A stretch of 64,000 nt of DNA from Nautilus pompilius (GCA_018389105.1 JACATO010002127.1:2418001-2482000); one strand, 5' to 3'. Shown: positions 49,105 to 62,924, counted from the stretch's first letter. The notes: generated by a model not told the origin, from the sequence alone. Translations and numbers: made by a program.

Positions 49105-50551
49105 GTAAGATACATTGCTTTCCTCATTTATTCTGTTTACTTTGATATAAAGTTTAAATTGATTGTATTGCACATTGCTATAGTTGTTTAGAATTGAAAA
49201 CTCTTTATTACTGTAAAATCTTTTTTCACAAAAGTTTGTTCATCACTAGTTCAATAAGTTTTGAAATATCTTATTATTATGATTTTTTTTAAACTTCTCA
49301 GGATTCTTATTGTAATAAGTCTCAGTGTGGACTTTTTTTTTCCCAAACTTATTGAATACAGTCTAACAATAAATATGTAAGCCTTTGAAAAATGGTGCTC
49401 TGTGTTTTGCGAATGAACCTACTACATTATGAAGTGTCTACAACAGCTGATTGATTTACAGAGTTTTTAAACTTTTCTGTTGAAATTATTCCTGGATGTG
49501 AATCAATTATTTATTTCTTTGAGCATTGTTTTGCTATAACCTCATCTCCATTTAAATGATAGCCATTATTTTATATTCAGTGCTGTTTAGTTCATTATAG
49601 TGTGGCATCAAATATGTAGGAACAAATTCTGTTCATATAATTGATGATCTGGATACATAAAGACTTAATAAGGATTTGTCTCAATGGATAGAGTTTGTGT
49701 CTGAATTGAAAGGTCTATGTAGTAATCATGTTAAATACATTTTCAGAATTAACTCTTGTATGATATTTTATTTTTATTTTTAAATGCAGCAACCGTACAT
49801 AAACCATTTTCACATTAATCATCAATGCAGTGTAATAAATGTCAGTATCTTAATTATTTTAACTCCATAGTTTGGTTAGTTGAAATATCTCATCATCATT
49901 TGTTTTACCCTGCTACCTAATAAAAAAATATTTTATAAGTTTTGTTTAATGATGAAAGGGAAGTAATTCTTATGTGACTTGGTAAAAATTTTAAGATGAC
50001 TATGCCAGACAATATGTGGTTGAAAATATTAATGCTATTTTGTTAAACAAAGGTATTTATAGATCCTCTGTCTTTTAAAAATTTTCTTTAAAGCGAAACA
50101 CGTTTAAATGTCTAATTAATGTTCAGAATCCTTTAGGTACAAGGGGTCTGATATGAGCCACTGTTTTAGGGGAGGCCTTCATAAGCATCTGCCTTTCATA
50201 ATCTTTATCATCCCCTGATGTACACTTTTGGGAATGTGAATGTGATAACAAGAAACAAACTACTATATTTGTGATCCTCTAAATATGCTGAGTTGTCAGG
50301 ATTCTGCAACTATAAAACAAATGTTTCCTTTTTTATATCATCGTTTTTAGTTCCATTTTATATTTACCTAACTTTTTTTTTATTTTGTTTTAATTCAGTA
50401 CAGCATTTTAAGGTTTCAAACAAGAATCACCCATTATGAATGATTCATATTATTTTCTTCTGCTGTAAGTAAGCACATTGGTTACTTCTAATCCAGAAAT
50501 TTATAGGCATTGTTCCTTTTTCTAAAGCCATTATTAGGATGAGAGATGTAG

Positions 50552-50802
50552 TAAGAGATGTTTCAAAACACATTTTTCTTTTCTAGACTTTTAAAAATGT
50601 TATAACTATAGTCAAACAAACTTTGAAATCATTTTAATATACATACACCAATTTGCTTGCCATTTGCTTCAACCGGCTCATTCTTTTGAGAAATGGCATA
50701 ACCAGTGTTGAAACATGAAAATTAGCATATATAATTCAGACTGACTTGTTTGAACGTTTTCCATGAAAATCCGAAAAAACATCTTTTTTGAAACATCTCT
50801 TA
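50552..50802. mobile_element. Probable MITE-like element with inverted ends
   Basis: TAAGAGATGTTTCAAAA at 50552-50568 is repeated as its exact reverse complement at 50786-50802, giving a 251-bp unit. Outside it, GTA on the left and TTC on the right give no obvious target duplication. The interior is GC-richer than the surroundings (ACCAATTTGCTTGCCATTTG and GCTTCAACCGGCTCATTC) and codes for nothing clear. The family is unknown. Confidence 0.5.
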
Positions 50803-53800
50803 TTCTTACTCTAAAATCTTATTTTCAGAAATTACTTTGTTTGACCTACAATTAAATAAATATTGTGCATATTTTTAAAATGTACTGACTAGTAAAGGGC
50901 AAGGAGTTATTATCATCATCTCAGTTTATAGCCATGTCTCCACATGTAACATTCTTTGAGAACTATGAACAGTAGATTAGATGCAGATATCTTTTAGAAG
51001 CTGTATCATCATTGATTAAAACAACTTGCTCAATGAAGCACTTATTAAACACTTTCAAATGTGCAGCAGACAAAAGTAATTTGAAAAGAAGGTTTCATGT
51101 CAAGGGACTTCTAACTCTATTTCTGACTCATGCAGTTTTCATCTTTCATGCGTGCAAAATTAACTCTGAATAAAAAAAAATAGCTTCTGTTGTTAAGATT
51201 TTTGTTTTTAGTTTTATTTGCATAGAGCATCAAGTATGTCAATAATAGTAGACTAATTTGATTTATTCCAGGTGTGTTTTGGTGCATCACAGTACATGTC
51301 CCAAAGCCAATATACTCTTAGGTAGGCTACATCATACTGTAAATTCCTCGATACATCTTTATTTAGATGCCTAGCAGTTCAATCACATTCCCTCCTCATA
51401 ACTATAGTCGAAAATATTGCATCACCTTAAGATTTTCTAATTTTTTTTAATAATTTGAATTAAATCGGATGAATTTGCATCATTCATGTTACCTTAGCAT
51501 ATTGAAGTAGATACCATTTTGTAGTCTTCCGCATGATGATAAATTACCAAAACTGAAGAATGTGACAATTTGAAATCTGACATGTAAATGGAAAGATCTT
51601 AGAAATCATGAGTGTGACCAGTGAGAAGTATTCGGACATGGGTAGGTACAATGTCAAGCTATGTGCGTGTGATTTGAAGAAATATTTTTGTTGTTATTTT
51701 AGGGTGATATGAAACTTCTGGCTATCACTGTATTTTATTTAGTCATGAAGAGAGGCTGAAGCAGCTTTTTTTCTCTTGGTTGACCTACTGACATTTAATG
51801 GAAATATAATTGGTTTTTAATATGCATTTCTGGAAAGGAATGCATAAAGTCAGATTTTTTTTAAATGATAGTCACCCATTAGATATCATTAGAGGTAATG
51901 TACAGGATAAATAAGGAACTTTCTTGATGAGACATTATAGAATGTTTTTTTAGTAAAAATTTGGCATCTTCCTGGAATACTTTGTCAAACTAGGCTGTAA
52001 AATGCATAAATAGTCGAATCTGTTTTAGCAGCTATCATCACAGAAGGACCACCTGCTCAAGGTGGCCACACACACAACTTCACTTCCCTGCATCAAAAAC
52101 CCATGTAAAATACCTTTTACACAGTAGCCACTCACATTGCTTTCTTAACTATGTCTGCTACTCTACACAATAACTATTGTTTTCCTAAATGTGAAATCAG
52201 TTGCCAAAATGACACTTTGGACAGTCAAAACAATTTTTTTATTAAAAAACTTACAAAACAATTTGTTAATTCAATACAAAAAATTCTGAATGCTTGTAAA
52301 CAATTCAAGATCAGTTGCTATACATGGCACTGCATATGTGTTGTTGACTTGTACACAAAGCCTGAACAGGTTGTTGATGTATTATGTAATGCAAAAAAAC
52401 TACTATTTCACATTAATTAATCTTGTCACAGATTCATTAATTTTTAATTCAAAAGTATTTATTTATTTGTTGGTTGCCATATCGTTAATACATTGCTGAT
52501 AAGAAATATTGATTGAAACTCATTTTTGGGTTAGCTTTTTCATAACAGTCTTCATAATTGCATACGTGACCCACAATCACTCGCTCACCAACTCTCGTTG
52601 AAACAAGCACCTATAACTGCTTTCTGTTCTACTGCGTAGACCATGAATCCCAGCAACATGGGTTGAGCTTGCGTACTGTCGCTGAGAGGCTACATCTATT
52701 ACTGTACACTTTTAAAATAGCCTAAAAAGGATTGCTGCTTATATCTTTTGAAAGTAAAAAAGACAACAACTGCACAGATAATAATGCAAATTAAATGTGT
52801 ATGCATCTGCCTCGTGCACTTGTGCATGTATACCTTAAAATACACTAGTCATGAAGAAAACAGGGACTACCATTTAACATGTATAGAAATTTCACCTATC
52901 TGTAAAGGCCACAATTGCTGCTTCCTTTGGGTGGTTTTTAAATACCAGTTCAAATGTATTTTTATAAATGGACTAGATACAAACTTTGGGGCAAAAAAAA
53001 AAATTGTGTACAAGTTGTAAAAACTTCTTGACTATCTTTTATCTAGCTCTATAACAAATTACAAGTTACAAGAAGTCAGCTGGTGCTGCAAATAGTCAAG
53101 ATAAATAAAACATCAAAATAGAAAAACTACTGAAAAGTAATCCTGATTCAAGTACAGGTATTTTTGTTTCTTTGCAAACATCTACAGCCCATTTTTTTTA
53201 TTTTATGTTTATTTTACCTAAAATTGCTTTTACATGCTGTGCAAAACCAGAAACATATTCCAACTCCCCTTTCTCTCAATGTAACAAAGCAACAGCAACA
53301 TAAAAGGATCTAAGAAAGTATTTGAAAGTTAATTATTTACATTTGAAACTCTCCATCTTCTTAGTGATCTACTTTTTGCATTTTTTAAAAATATATAATA
53401 GTATGGGAAATATGTAATTATTTTCCTTGTACTTTTATTCTAGTAGTAAAATTTTAGAATCCTAGATTTTGCTTTATTGTTTTTTTTGTGGCGCCAGGGA
53501 ATATTTGATGATGGCTGCTTTGGAAATCTCTTGCTGTGATCCTGCCAAATGTTATTTTAGTTTTCAGAGTTGTTGGTATTATCCATTTCTTTTGTCACAT
53601 TGATGCACGTATCTTTTTCTAGGTGATAATTTACTTGAATTTTCCGCATTTTCTGCTGGTTTTATTGATTTATGTCGTCTTCATTTATTTTCACTCTACT
53701 ACAGCCATATTTCATGCAATTTACTAATTTGTTTGTTCATTGATTAATTTTGACATTTATGTCTCTTCTTTTGTTTGCTGTTATCTTTGCTTATTTAATG

Positions 53801-54439
53801 AGTAAAATCTAAGTAAGTATCAACTGGTGCTGGTCATGCATTGGTGTTATGTTAATGAAAATGAGAAAACACCAGAATACATCTTCTTCATATGGAGGGT
53901 ACTATAATGTGGCTATACTTAAGACAGTGCTATTTCTTTATTGACCATATTTGTTGGTTGAGTTTAAGTATTGTTTTGCTGTTCTTTTACGTTGGTCACT
54001 AAGTGAGTAAGAAACAATAATGCCTCTAAAATGAAATTTTCATGATTTCTAGCTTTTCTGGTCATTGAGATGTTTCCATCTTTTAATGTTTACCTGGCAC
54101 ATTAAGTACAAGTATTTTGATGCTATAGATTTACATTATCTATACACTTAGAGGTATATATTAACTCAGATTACAAGCTAAAGTTTTAATCAGATATTCT
54201 ATTTAATCATGGTAACTTGTTACAAATAAGTTTTCAGAGGTCAGAGTTAAGGAATTTCAAGTTGCCAAGGAATAAGTAGATTCCTACGTTTAGGAAGTAT
54301 TCATCTCATCAGCATTTGAGTTAATTGGTGCTTTGACTCTGCACATTCTTTATTGTTTATTTATAATGCTTAACTGAACTGTTGCAGATGTGTAGAATAA
54401 TATGGTTTATTTATAGAAGTCATCTACAGAAGAAGCAGG

Positions 54440-57100
54440 AGAAAAAAATTGCTCAAATTCTTTATTTTAAAAATAGTTGCAATTTCTATCATGGTAATTC
54501 AAAGATCAAGGTGTTTCCATAGATATTTAATGTTGAAAGTTATGACACAGAAGTCAGAAATTTTTATAGTAAGACGTTTAAATACTTCTGGAAAACTAGC
54601 GAACATTATTATAGAGAAGCTGAAAATGGACTTGATATCCTTGGTATTGTAGAAACTTTCTGGTAAGGAACAGGAAACTTTATAATGTTGTTGTCCAACA
54701 CTGAAAAATTGCATGGAGTCATCTACTCTAGTGAAACACAAAGTAGAAGAAGATTCACAATCATTTTGCAAGAGCAAAAAACAGTATGATACACTACCAA
54801 TTGGTCTCTGAGCATTAAAACTATAGTAAGTTTTGCCTGGTTAATACTTTTGTAATACAGGCATATGCTGTTACATCAGAGATAAATGAAGAGAAAATAT
54901 ATTTAAAATACACAAATAGTTTAGGAACAGGATCATCATAAAGGGTAGGTTTAATAAAATTATGGCTCAAAAAGATAAAACGCTGTTATTGGTCCGTGGG
55001 GACTAGGAAAAAGGAATGAGAGAGGAAATAAACTCTAAACTTTGTATTGACAACACTTGGTTCCAACCGAAGATCACAGCTATGCATAACCTGACAATAA
55101 TATTTTAAAATGTACTACATTTCCGTAACAAGAAAAACGGACAAAGTGTGAGGAATTCAAGGGTCAGATCAGAAGCATACTGTTAATCTGATCATAATTT
55201 GGTTGTGGCAACTTTACAAAGTGAAAATCACTATAAAGAGCAAAAGGTAGTCAAATGGAAAACAATATGTCTAAAAAAAATGAAATAAAACAAGATTTCA
55301 GTGCCAGATGTGAATACGTTAGATGATTCTTCACTGATAAAATGAAGAGTATCAATCTTATATGTTGTAAAGATTGTATTATTGTGTTGCATATTTGGAA
55401 AACCTGCTATATCAGAAAAAGTGGAAGAGCAAAGTACATATTAAAGCAAATACAGAATAGGGGAAAGGGGGAATACAAGGACTGAAAAAACAGTTACAAT
55501 ATGTGCAAATAGACAAAAGATGACCATCTGAGTGGAAGCTGCAAAGAAACAGAAGAAATTGACAAGGCTCATAAATCTTTGGTCTTTAAGAAAAACTAAG
55601 AGCTGAAATAAAGAAAATCCATTAAATCAGAAAAAGGGTGTTAATCTTTGGTAAAAATGATATTCTTACAAGACTGGCAAAATGCATAGAACTGTACAGT
55701 GACAGCCAATGCAATAACCCTAAACTAAACCTGAGGAGGTAACCAAGAGGAAAGAGCTTTCTGTTATAGAAGAAATAACAGAAATCATTACAAAACTACT
55801 TAAAAATAAAGCTGCTAGTACAAATGGCTACCTGAATTTCTGGATACCCTTGGTGCTAAAGTGTAAATTAGGATTAAAATCATAAATCTTATTTATTTGG
55901 AAAACCACCTGAGAACTCTCTACATAGTATTTTTGTGTCAATCCCAAAAACCAATAGGACAGCAGACAATAGTGATTATACAACCATTATCCTGATTTTG
56001 AATGCATCTGAGGTCCTGTTACAAGTGGTCAGAAGAATTACTCCCATTATTGAAGGAGCTCTCCATGATAATAAATTTGACTTCTGTCATGGGAAAGGCA
56101 AAAGCGATGGAATATTCCAACTTTATTTGAAAGAGTAATTCGGAAAAGAAAATTGTTTGTCTGCTTTATTGATTATCTGAAAGCATTTGAAAGGGTAGAT
56201 CATGACAAGCTTATGGAAAAAGCAGCAATTTCTAGTTTGGTATTACAGCTTTTTGCACACAACTACTGGAATCAGAAAGTTGGTGTGAGAACAGAGTGGC
56301 CACTCCAGAAAATTTAAGATCATAAAGGGAACCAGATAGATTGCATTCTTTCACTATTTCTTCCACCTATATAGTGAATACCTCCTCATAGAAGCACTAC
56401 AACATCAAAAAGGTTTTAAAATATATGGCATTGACATTACAAGCATTGCATATGAAGATGATACTGTCAGCATTGTGGAGACTGAAGAGGACTTACAAAA
56501 GATGTTGACTCAGGTAGAGATTATTTGCAGGGAGTAAGGCATTGCAGTAAATGTGAGAAAACAAAATACTGATCATTGAAAAAAGATCCGAGAATAGTTT
56601 TCCTAAATCAAGTAAAATAGTACAAAAGTAAAAAAAAAAACAACAACATGAAAGCTGGGTTACAAAGGAGGATGGTAGATGTATCAGATTAAAAGAGGAT
56701 AGGTATAGCCAAAAACCACATTTTTGAATCTCAAAGAAATGTGGAGAATAAATAATCAGGATGTTATTCCTACTTTGTATTGAATGTACAGATGTGAAGG
56801 ATGGGCTATATCTAAAGAGATTATAAAAAGAATCACTGCCTTAGAACACTGATGCCGCTACAGAATACTAAGGATAAACTGGACAGGCAGAGTATCAGAC
56901 ATAGAAATGCTGAAAAGAATTGACAGAGACAAATATTTTATGAACAAAATTGCCAAAGGAAAACTGGCTTTTACCATAAATGTAATGCAGTACTGAGTGG
57001 CACATCAGTTCACACATTTTGGAAGGAGAATTCAAGGCATCAGATAAGGAAAGACAGGTGCATGTGGATGAATAATTTCAAAGATTGATTGAATATCAAA
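54440..57100 (+). mobile_element. Degraded non-LTR retrotransposon (LINE), endonuclease plus reverse transcriptase
   Basis: About 2.7 kb of recognisable LINE protein in many broken frames. 54590-55250 corresponds to an apurinic-type (EEP) endonuclease: SGKLANIIIEKLKMDL, then an ILGIVETFW-like phrase in another frame, and SSETQSRRRFTIILQEQ. 55930-56560 is reverse transcriptase: IPKTNRTADNSDYTTIIL, CFIDYLKAFERVDHDK (motif A, start 56162) and IAYEDDTVSIVETEEDLQKM (catalytic DD at 56457-56462). 56840-56945 is the C-terminal CRYRILRINWTGRVSDIEML segment, and near 57065 MWMNNFKD closes the similarity. Order and content match the LINE proteins often annotated as craniofacial development protein 2-like. 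The clade (RTE or CR1-like) is not settled. The 5' end and 3' tail are not defined. Confidence 0.8.
56162..56560 (+). pseudogene. LINE reverse transcriptase core, inactivated
   Basis: The motif A block CFIDYLKAFERVDHDK keeps the first catalytic Asp. About 290 bases on, IAYEDDTVSIVETEEDLQKM keeps the catalytic Asp pair, but the usual Ala of F/YADD is Glu. The intervening template-binding part is interrupted by stops and shifts, for example after the VRTEWPLQKI phrase near 56310. The similarity runs on through a GIAVNV phrase near 56545. Long-dead copy judged by the density of interruptions. Confidence 0.75.
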
Positions 57101-57858
57101 AACTATCCCAAAAGCTAAATCATGAGAATGAGAAGTGTGTGTACAGAATCATTAGATTTGCCTTATTTCAGTGTTTTCTAATTGAAAACAATACTTCAAT
57201 GACAAAGTTATGTACAAACCAATCCCTAAACAACAACCTCCAAAAATACCAAAATTCCTTTGTTTAATCAGTAAGTTCCATCTTCATTTGGCAGTGTTAA
57301 CTTAATTTTCTTTTCTAATTGTTTAGAATAACTAAGGCCCTTTATTTCCCCATTTGCTTGCACCCTTTCCAAATTGTCAGCATCATTAACAAGATGATAA
57401 CCAAGTTTAGACTGCATAACCTAAATGAGGTTAAAGGAAATCTTTAAATAGGAGAACAATAACATCTGGTTGGTTTATTCTAGTATCTCTGTTTAATAAG
57501 CCACTGCTTGCTCCACTTTATCATTTCATTACACTGTTTATCATCGCATTGTAGATTATGCCGAACATTTACAGTGACATCTTGTTTGCCACTATTGTTG
57601 CCAACATGACCAGAATATCTGAGAAGTGATTGGTGCTATTAGCTATTTAGGCACAACCCCTAAAGATTAGAAAGTAAGTTTTTAATTTTCAGCTGGACGT
57701 TTTGTAGCAATGATGTAGATGTGATTATTTGTGTCCTGGGAACAATGACAACGAAGAAAACTGTTGAGCCCTCCATTGTCTAGTGTAAAGAAAAATTTTT
57801 AGCCATTAATAGAAAGCAGCCAAAGTGATACCACACCTTTCCAACACTGCATTGTAGG

Positions 57859-60800
57859 CAGTGGTGTAGCTAGAATTTGTGCCACCTGGGGCGGTCCTTG
57901 AGTTTTCCGCCACCTACCCCCTACCATGAAAAACACAACATAATACACATAAAAAACATACTTAAACAAAAAGGGAAAAATGACATATAGAGAAAAATAT
58001 GTGAAAAAAATTAGGACACCATGTTTACTTCTGTATTGAAAAAATTAACTACAACATTCTACAAAGTTATTTTTCTTGCTTTTATGTTAGCAAAATCTTC
58101 AATGACATTGTCAAAAGCTATTTCATCTGTCAATTGTTGTTCTTTAGACAGTATGGCAAGATTTCTCAACTGCAAGGAGCTCATAGTAGATCTTAGGTAA
58201 TTCTTTATCAGTTTTAGTTTAGAAAAACTCCTCTCACAGCTAGCAACACTAACAGCAATTGTGAGGAAAATCTGCAGCTGTATTACAATATTTGGAACTG
58301 AGTTCCCAAGATTATACTTTTGAATAAATTGTAAATGTTCAAAGGGGCCTTCCTTCCACGTCTCTATTTTATCTTGCATAGCACCAACAGCAATAAAATG
58401 CTGAAGTCTTTTTTTATCTCTCAATGAGGAACTCTTCCTTACCAATGTCATCGTGATCGTGATCTAGTTGACACTCATATTTATCATCCAAAAGATTCAA
58501 CAGGGTAAGGAAGGCATATTTCTCAGCAAGTTCATGAAGCTGTTGAAATCTCAAAGTTATTTCTTGGATCACTCTGTCCAGCGAAGAAAACATTTCTCTT
58601 CTCAACTCAGTTTCGTATGGCAATTCAGCATCTTGTGATCCTTCACAAACCATTTGTTTGTTCTTTCTACATCAACACTGATGCTCCATTACTATCCCCA
58701 GATCATCACAAATTCCTTTGGCATAGGTTACTGCATTATCCACTAGCTCGTCCCTGTTTTCAACTAGAAATGCTTTTAAAGCCCTGAGTTTTATATCACA
58801 TTGTTGTATGTTCAATCCTTTAGTTTGGAGGTAAGCCTGTGTGTCATTAATTTCTAGAAGGACGGATCCCCATAGGCCAAGAAAACAGAAAGGAAAATGA
58901 TTGTAACACACCAAACAGCACACCAGCATCTGACCTGGTAGCTGTATTTTATTCTTCACCAGTTAACTGTTCTAAAGCACTTAATATTTTTTAGAAATGT
59001 TTTTTTACAACACTCACAGCTTTTCCCCTTGCACTCCACCAAGTTTCTATTACACGCTTGACACTTTGACCAATGACTGAAGTCAGAACATCCCAACGAT
59101 GGGTTGATGAAGAAAAAAACATGAACAAACACTCCACAGTTCCAAAAAAGGTAACAGAATTCACAGCAACAGAAACTGCATGTACATCCACCAAGTTCAG
59201 CATATGATTTGTACAAGTGACAAATTCTGCTTTTCGATTAATTTCCTTGATACGTCTCTTAACACCAGTATGTTGACTAGCCATCACAGCAGCATTATCA
59301 TATGCTTGACCTCTACAATTTTGTTTCAATGAAATCAACAAATGATTCCACAATCTTCACTTTATTTCTTTCAATCATAACGTAGTGTGAAACTTGGCTC
59401 GTTTGATCCTTATAAGAAATATCAGGAGTGCTGTCGAATATCATGGAAAAATACTTGTCTTGTTTTACTCGCTCAATGACTTTGCTTCTTACGTTTTCTC
59501 CTGAAATTTCCATAAACTCGTTCTGAATAGTAGGTAACATATAGAAAGTAGCAAATTTTTCCCAGCTTGATTCTTAAATGTTCACATAGTACTGGATCAT
59601 ATTTTGCCAACAAATGAACTAACTAAAAAATTTCCTCTATTTCCCGTTGCTTCAGATTCAACGTTAGTCTCATAATTAATTCCTTCTCGGTGACCTGTAA
59701 AGCCAAATTCTGTTTAACTAGAAATCTAATGATGTCAAACAATCTTGAAAGAATCTCTCTCCACTTCTTCACTTCATTTTCAACAGCTTCTTGTTCTTTT
59801 TTATCAATTGTTGCTCCACGAGCAATCCTAATTTCCAACTCCTTCCATTGTGTGAAAGTCTGAACATGAGCTACACTGGATTCATGCTCGAATATCCTAG
59901 GATTCAGTTTCCACCACATGTTAATCCATCCACAGAATTAAAATTTGAGTGACTTCTGTATGAAAACAGTCTGCAACAAAAGCGGTAAAGAGCTTCCTTG
60001 GAACGAGAGTACGCCATCCACAGTTTCAACATTTTTTCACCATTTTGTAGAGTTTGAAAAAACCACTCGCATGTTAGTTTTCTAGTTTGTCCTTTGGTTC
60101 ATGCACCTTGACGCATCACTTCACCTAAATCAGAATCTAGATGTTGAACCAGAGACAAACCTTGACGTACCAGTAAGATCAGTGTATCATTGTTAATCTT
60201 GCTTGGCCATAGGCCAACATCTTTTAAGTCCACAGCTGGAATTTTTTCTTTGTCACGCTCTCCATCGCTTGAAACTGATGAATTGCTTGAAGTTGAAGAA
60301 TCATTTGAATTTGATGATGGTTTGGATTAGGAAACTGCTTAAACTTCAGTAGTATTAGTAGTTTCTTTACAACTGAGGTATTTCAGTAGTCCGCCTTCAC
60401 TCTTTTTAATACTGCCTCCCTAGCCCTTTTCTTTTTTCTAAAAGCAGCACCACTCTCTTTTGTTCTCTTCATCTGAGGATAGATTGATAGAATAATAAAA
60501 TAGTTATTAGCCTGGTAATTAATTTCTTGAATATCTGGCTCAGAAAAGATGAAGTTGTTTCCTGTTGTCGGCTTTTAGCACACTAATCGAAAAATAAATA
60601 GAGAAATTGTATGGGGTCAATTAAGGGATGAGACACCAAAAAGCTTCAAATGCTATAAAGGTTTAAGTTGGGCTTGAATCCCCAGTCTCAAATTAAATAA
60701 ATAAGGAATGACAGGGAAGAATAAATCCCTCACACAAAAACACTAAAACGTTAGTTTGTGAAGAAATAAATTCACCCTGCACGCTTCAAAAACTATGATA

Positions 60801-61539
60801 CTCAGAGGCTAACTTCAATTATGCAAATATTAGGCCTAATGAACTCACCACTTCGTAACACAGAAAAAGGCGTGAATACAGATGTGTATCACTTCAAAAA
60901 CACGTACTGCACTTTAGGAGACAATGTCTTGCACAGAAACACAAAGAAGACGTAAATATCACAAAGATTTTACACAATATTCACGAGAACAAATTCTGAG
61001 ACATCTTGACGCTACCAAGGATCATCTGGAGATGAGCTGGTGACCGCTTGCTCTGAGGAGTCTCAGAATTCGCTTCGCAATGGGCCCATCGGGAAGCATT
61101 TTGCCTCACCTTTCTGAAGTATTTCTCAAATTCCTTCTTGGCCTAATCCTGGGATTATTATTATCATTTTACAACTAATACCAGCATAATAGTTTTGATA
61201 TTGGTTATTTATAAATATTAAACGTATATCTATAGATATATAACGTATTTACAGAACTTTATTGGGTTATTTCCCTTTTTTTATGAAATAGATGCATTTA
61301 TACCAATGCTATTATTAATTAAGCACAATTAAGCGCTTAAATAGGTATGATGGTCAATAAGGCCATATTCAAGGGAACACAATCCTTACCATTGTTGGAA
61401 ATTTGCAACAGTAAGCAGTGTTTTTGTGGAAAGAAATTGTCTGATGTCTTGTATCCTTGTACTGTCCCAACAGAAAAAAAAACTTTTTTTTTCATTGCAG
61501 TAGACCAAAAGTGCCCCCCCCTATTTAGCTACACAAGTG
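57859..61539 (-). mobile_element. hAT DNA transposon (ZMYM1-like transposase) with intact ends
   Basis: A 3681-bp element flanked by perfect 8-bp duplications ATTGTAGG (57851-57858 and 61540-61547). The ends are inverted: left CAGTGGTGTAGCTAGAATTT, right in reverse complement CACTTGTGTAGCTAAATAGG, both continuing into a GC-rich (G/C)7 block. The transposase lies on the minus strand (58059-60472), with about 200 bp of 3' and 1.07 kb of 5' non-coding sequence. Length, 8-bp duplication, end sequence and protein motifs agree on hAT. Boundaries are well preserved but the coding region is broken in several places, so the insertion is probably not ancient yet no longer autonomous. Confidence 0.93.
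58059..60472 (-). pseudogene. hAT transposase (zinc finger MYM-type protein 1-like), broken
   Basis: Likely start at 60472: MKRTKESGAAFRKKKRAREA, the basic SGAxxRKKKR leader of ZMYM1-like transposases. It is followed in other frames by VGLWPSKINND-type residues (about 60210), HESSVAHVQTF (about 59880, the SxxH segment before the catalytic core), FDSTPDISYKDQTSQVSHYV (first catalytic Asp), GQAYDNAAVMASQHTG (second catalytic Asp) and, near the C-terminus, VASCERSFSKLKLIKNYLRS with the third catalytic Glu, the hAT dimerisation region, ending at 58059. All three acidic residues are readable, but at least five frame changes or stops separate the pieces. Related domesticated genes exist in animals; this copy shows transposon ends and no sign of domestication. 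Confidence 0.88.
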
Positions 61540-62759
61540 ATTGTAGGTACTTATTCATATTATCTATTACTACAATATAAGTCTTTGTGGGTAAATTAGA
61601 ATGCACTTTGTAAAATCTAGTAAAAGCCTTATGTAGTATCATAAGAAATACTTCATTAGTAAATAAAATAAACATTTAGAAAATTTTTTCTCAGTTTTGA
61701 GGCAAAAGAAGCAAGAAAAGTAGCATCTCTAAGAAAAAGACTGTTGTTTGCAGTAGTTAAATGTCAGACAGCAAAACCATACTATTTCTAGCTCTCTGAT
61801 TTTGTGGTTTCCACTCAAACATAAAAACCATTCTATTCTGTCAATCAATCATTAACATGCATTTTTAAAATTTTATTTCACCTTCTAAAAGATTTGTACT
61901 GCATTTTTAGAATGAAGCAGTAAGATATTAAAAGCCTGTACATGTAATTCTTTTAGCATCTTTTGTTTCCTTTAGAATTAAATGTTTAATGGTAAATCTT
62001 CCTATAGTAGAGACATTTGGCGCCTTTTGTTGGAGCATGTGCAAGTTACTATCTTAATAGAAAGTACATATCTTTTTGTATGTGCAATCTGTCCATCTTT
62101 GAAATTTTAGAAATTCCCTTCAGAATGCAGTGTCATGCTTAATATAGCTAGAGAACATTGAGTAAGTTTTAGTGCCAACATTTTCTGTCTTTTTCTTTTT
62201 TAAATAAATAAAAGGTATTTTTTTGGTTTGCTGCATGGAGGCAGAAATCCATCATGGCTTATAAATGTTGCCACTTCCACTTTGGAAAAAGAAATGCCTA
62301 TTAATGTGTGTAACTTTGTGTACAAAAGAATATATAGTTAAATGCTGAATTTTGTTATCTTCCCTGGTCTAGCAGTTTTAGCTACGTAATCTTATTAAGT
62401 AATCAAAGAAAATTGTATGTTGATAGGTGTGTCAATTCTGTTTAAGTTTACTTAACTGTCTTTTACTAATTAGATGATAGTGTTTAAGTGAACAGTAATT
62501 TAGCTTCAGACTCTGGTATTTATTCGTTCATTTGGATACTAGCTAATGGCACACAGTGCAAAAACTGAATGAAATTACAATATAACTTAAATTTTAAAAT
62601 ATAATTAATATAATGTTTAAATATACTTAGTTATACATGGTAAAAGAAACAAACCAAGCTACATGTACTGACAATAGCTAATAGGACTTAGTCCACTGTA
62701 TAATCTAAAAGTTTCTGAATAACAGGATTAATGTAAATAAATCTTTCTTAGTTTTGTTA

Positions 62760-62924
62760 CAGTAAAACCTCGATCTAATGGGCCCCCCATTCAACAGATG
62801 CTGTCTGGTCTCCATACAAAAGTCCAGTTGAGCTATGGGGCACCTTTAGCACATGCAGATGTAAACGTCTGGCATCAACAAACACCATTCCCCCCTGTTA
62901 GTCTGTTAAATTGAGGTTTTACTG
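62760..62924. mobile_element. 165-bp MITE with TA duplication (Tc1/mariner/pogo type)
   Basis: TA flanks (62758-62759 and 62925-62926) enclose inverted ends: left CAGTAAAACCTCGATCTAAT, right in reverse complement CAGTAAAACCTCAATTTAAC. The CAGTAAAACC-T-C start is similar to, but not the same as, the Tigger ends at 7539. The interior is GC-rich and non-coding. Non-autonomous. Confidence 0.88.

Noticed and set aside
57859-61539. Reading the ZMYM1-like frames as a domesticated host gene
   Set aside because: Intact transposon ends, a perfect 8-bp duplication and a broken frame point to an ordinary hAT insertion.
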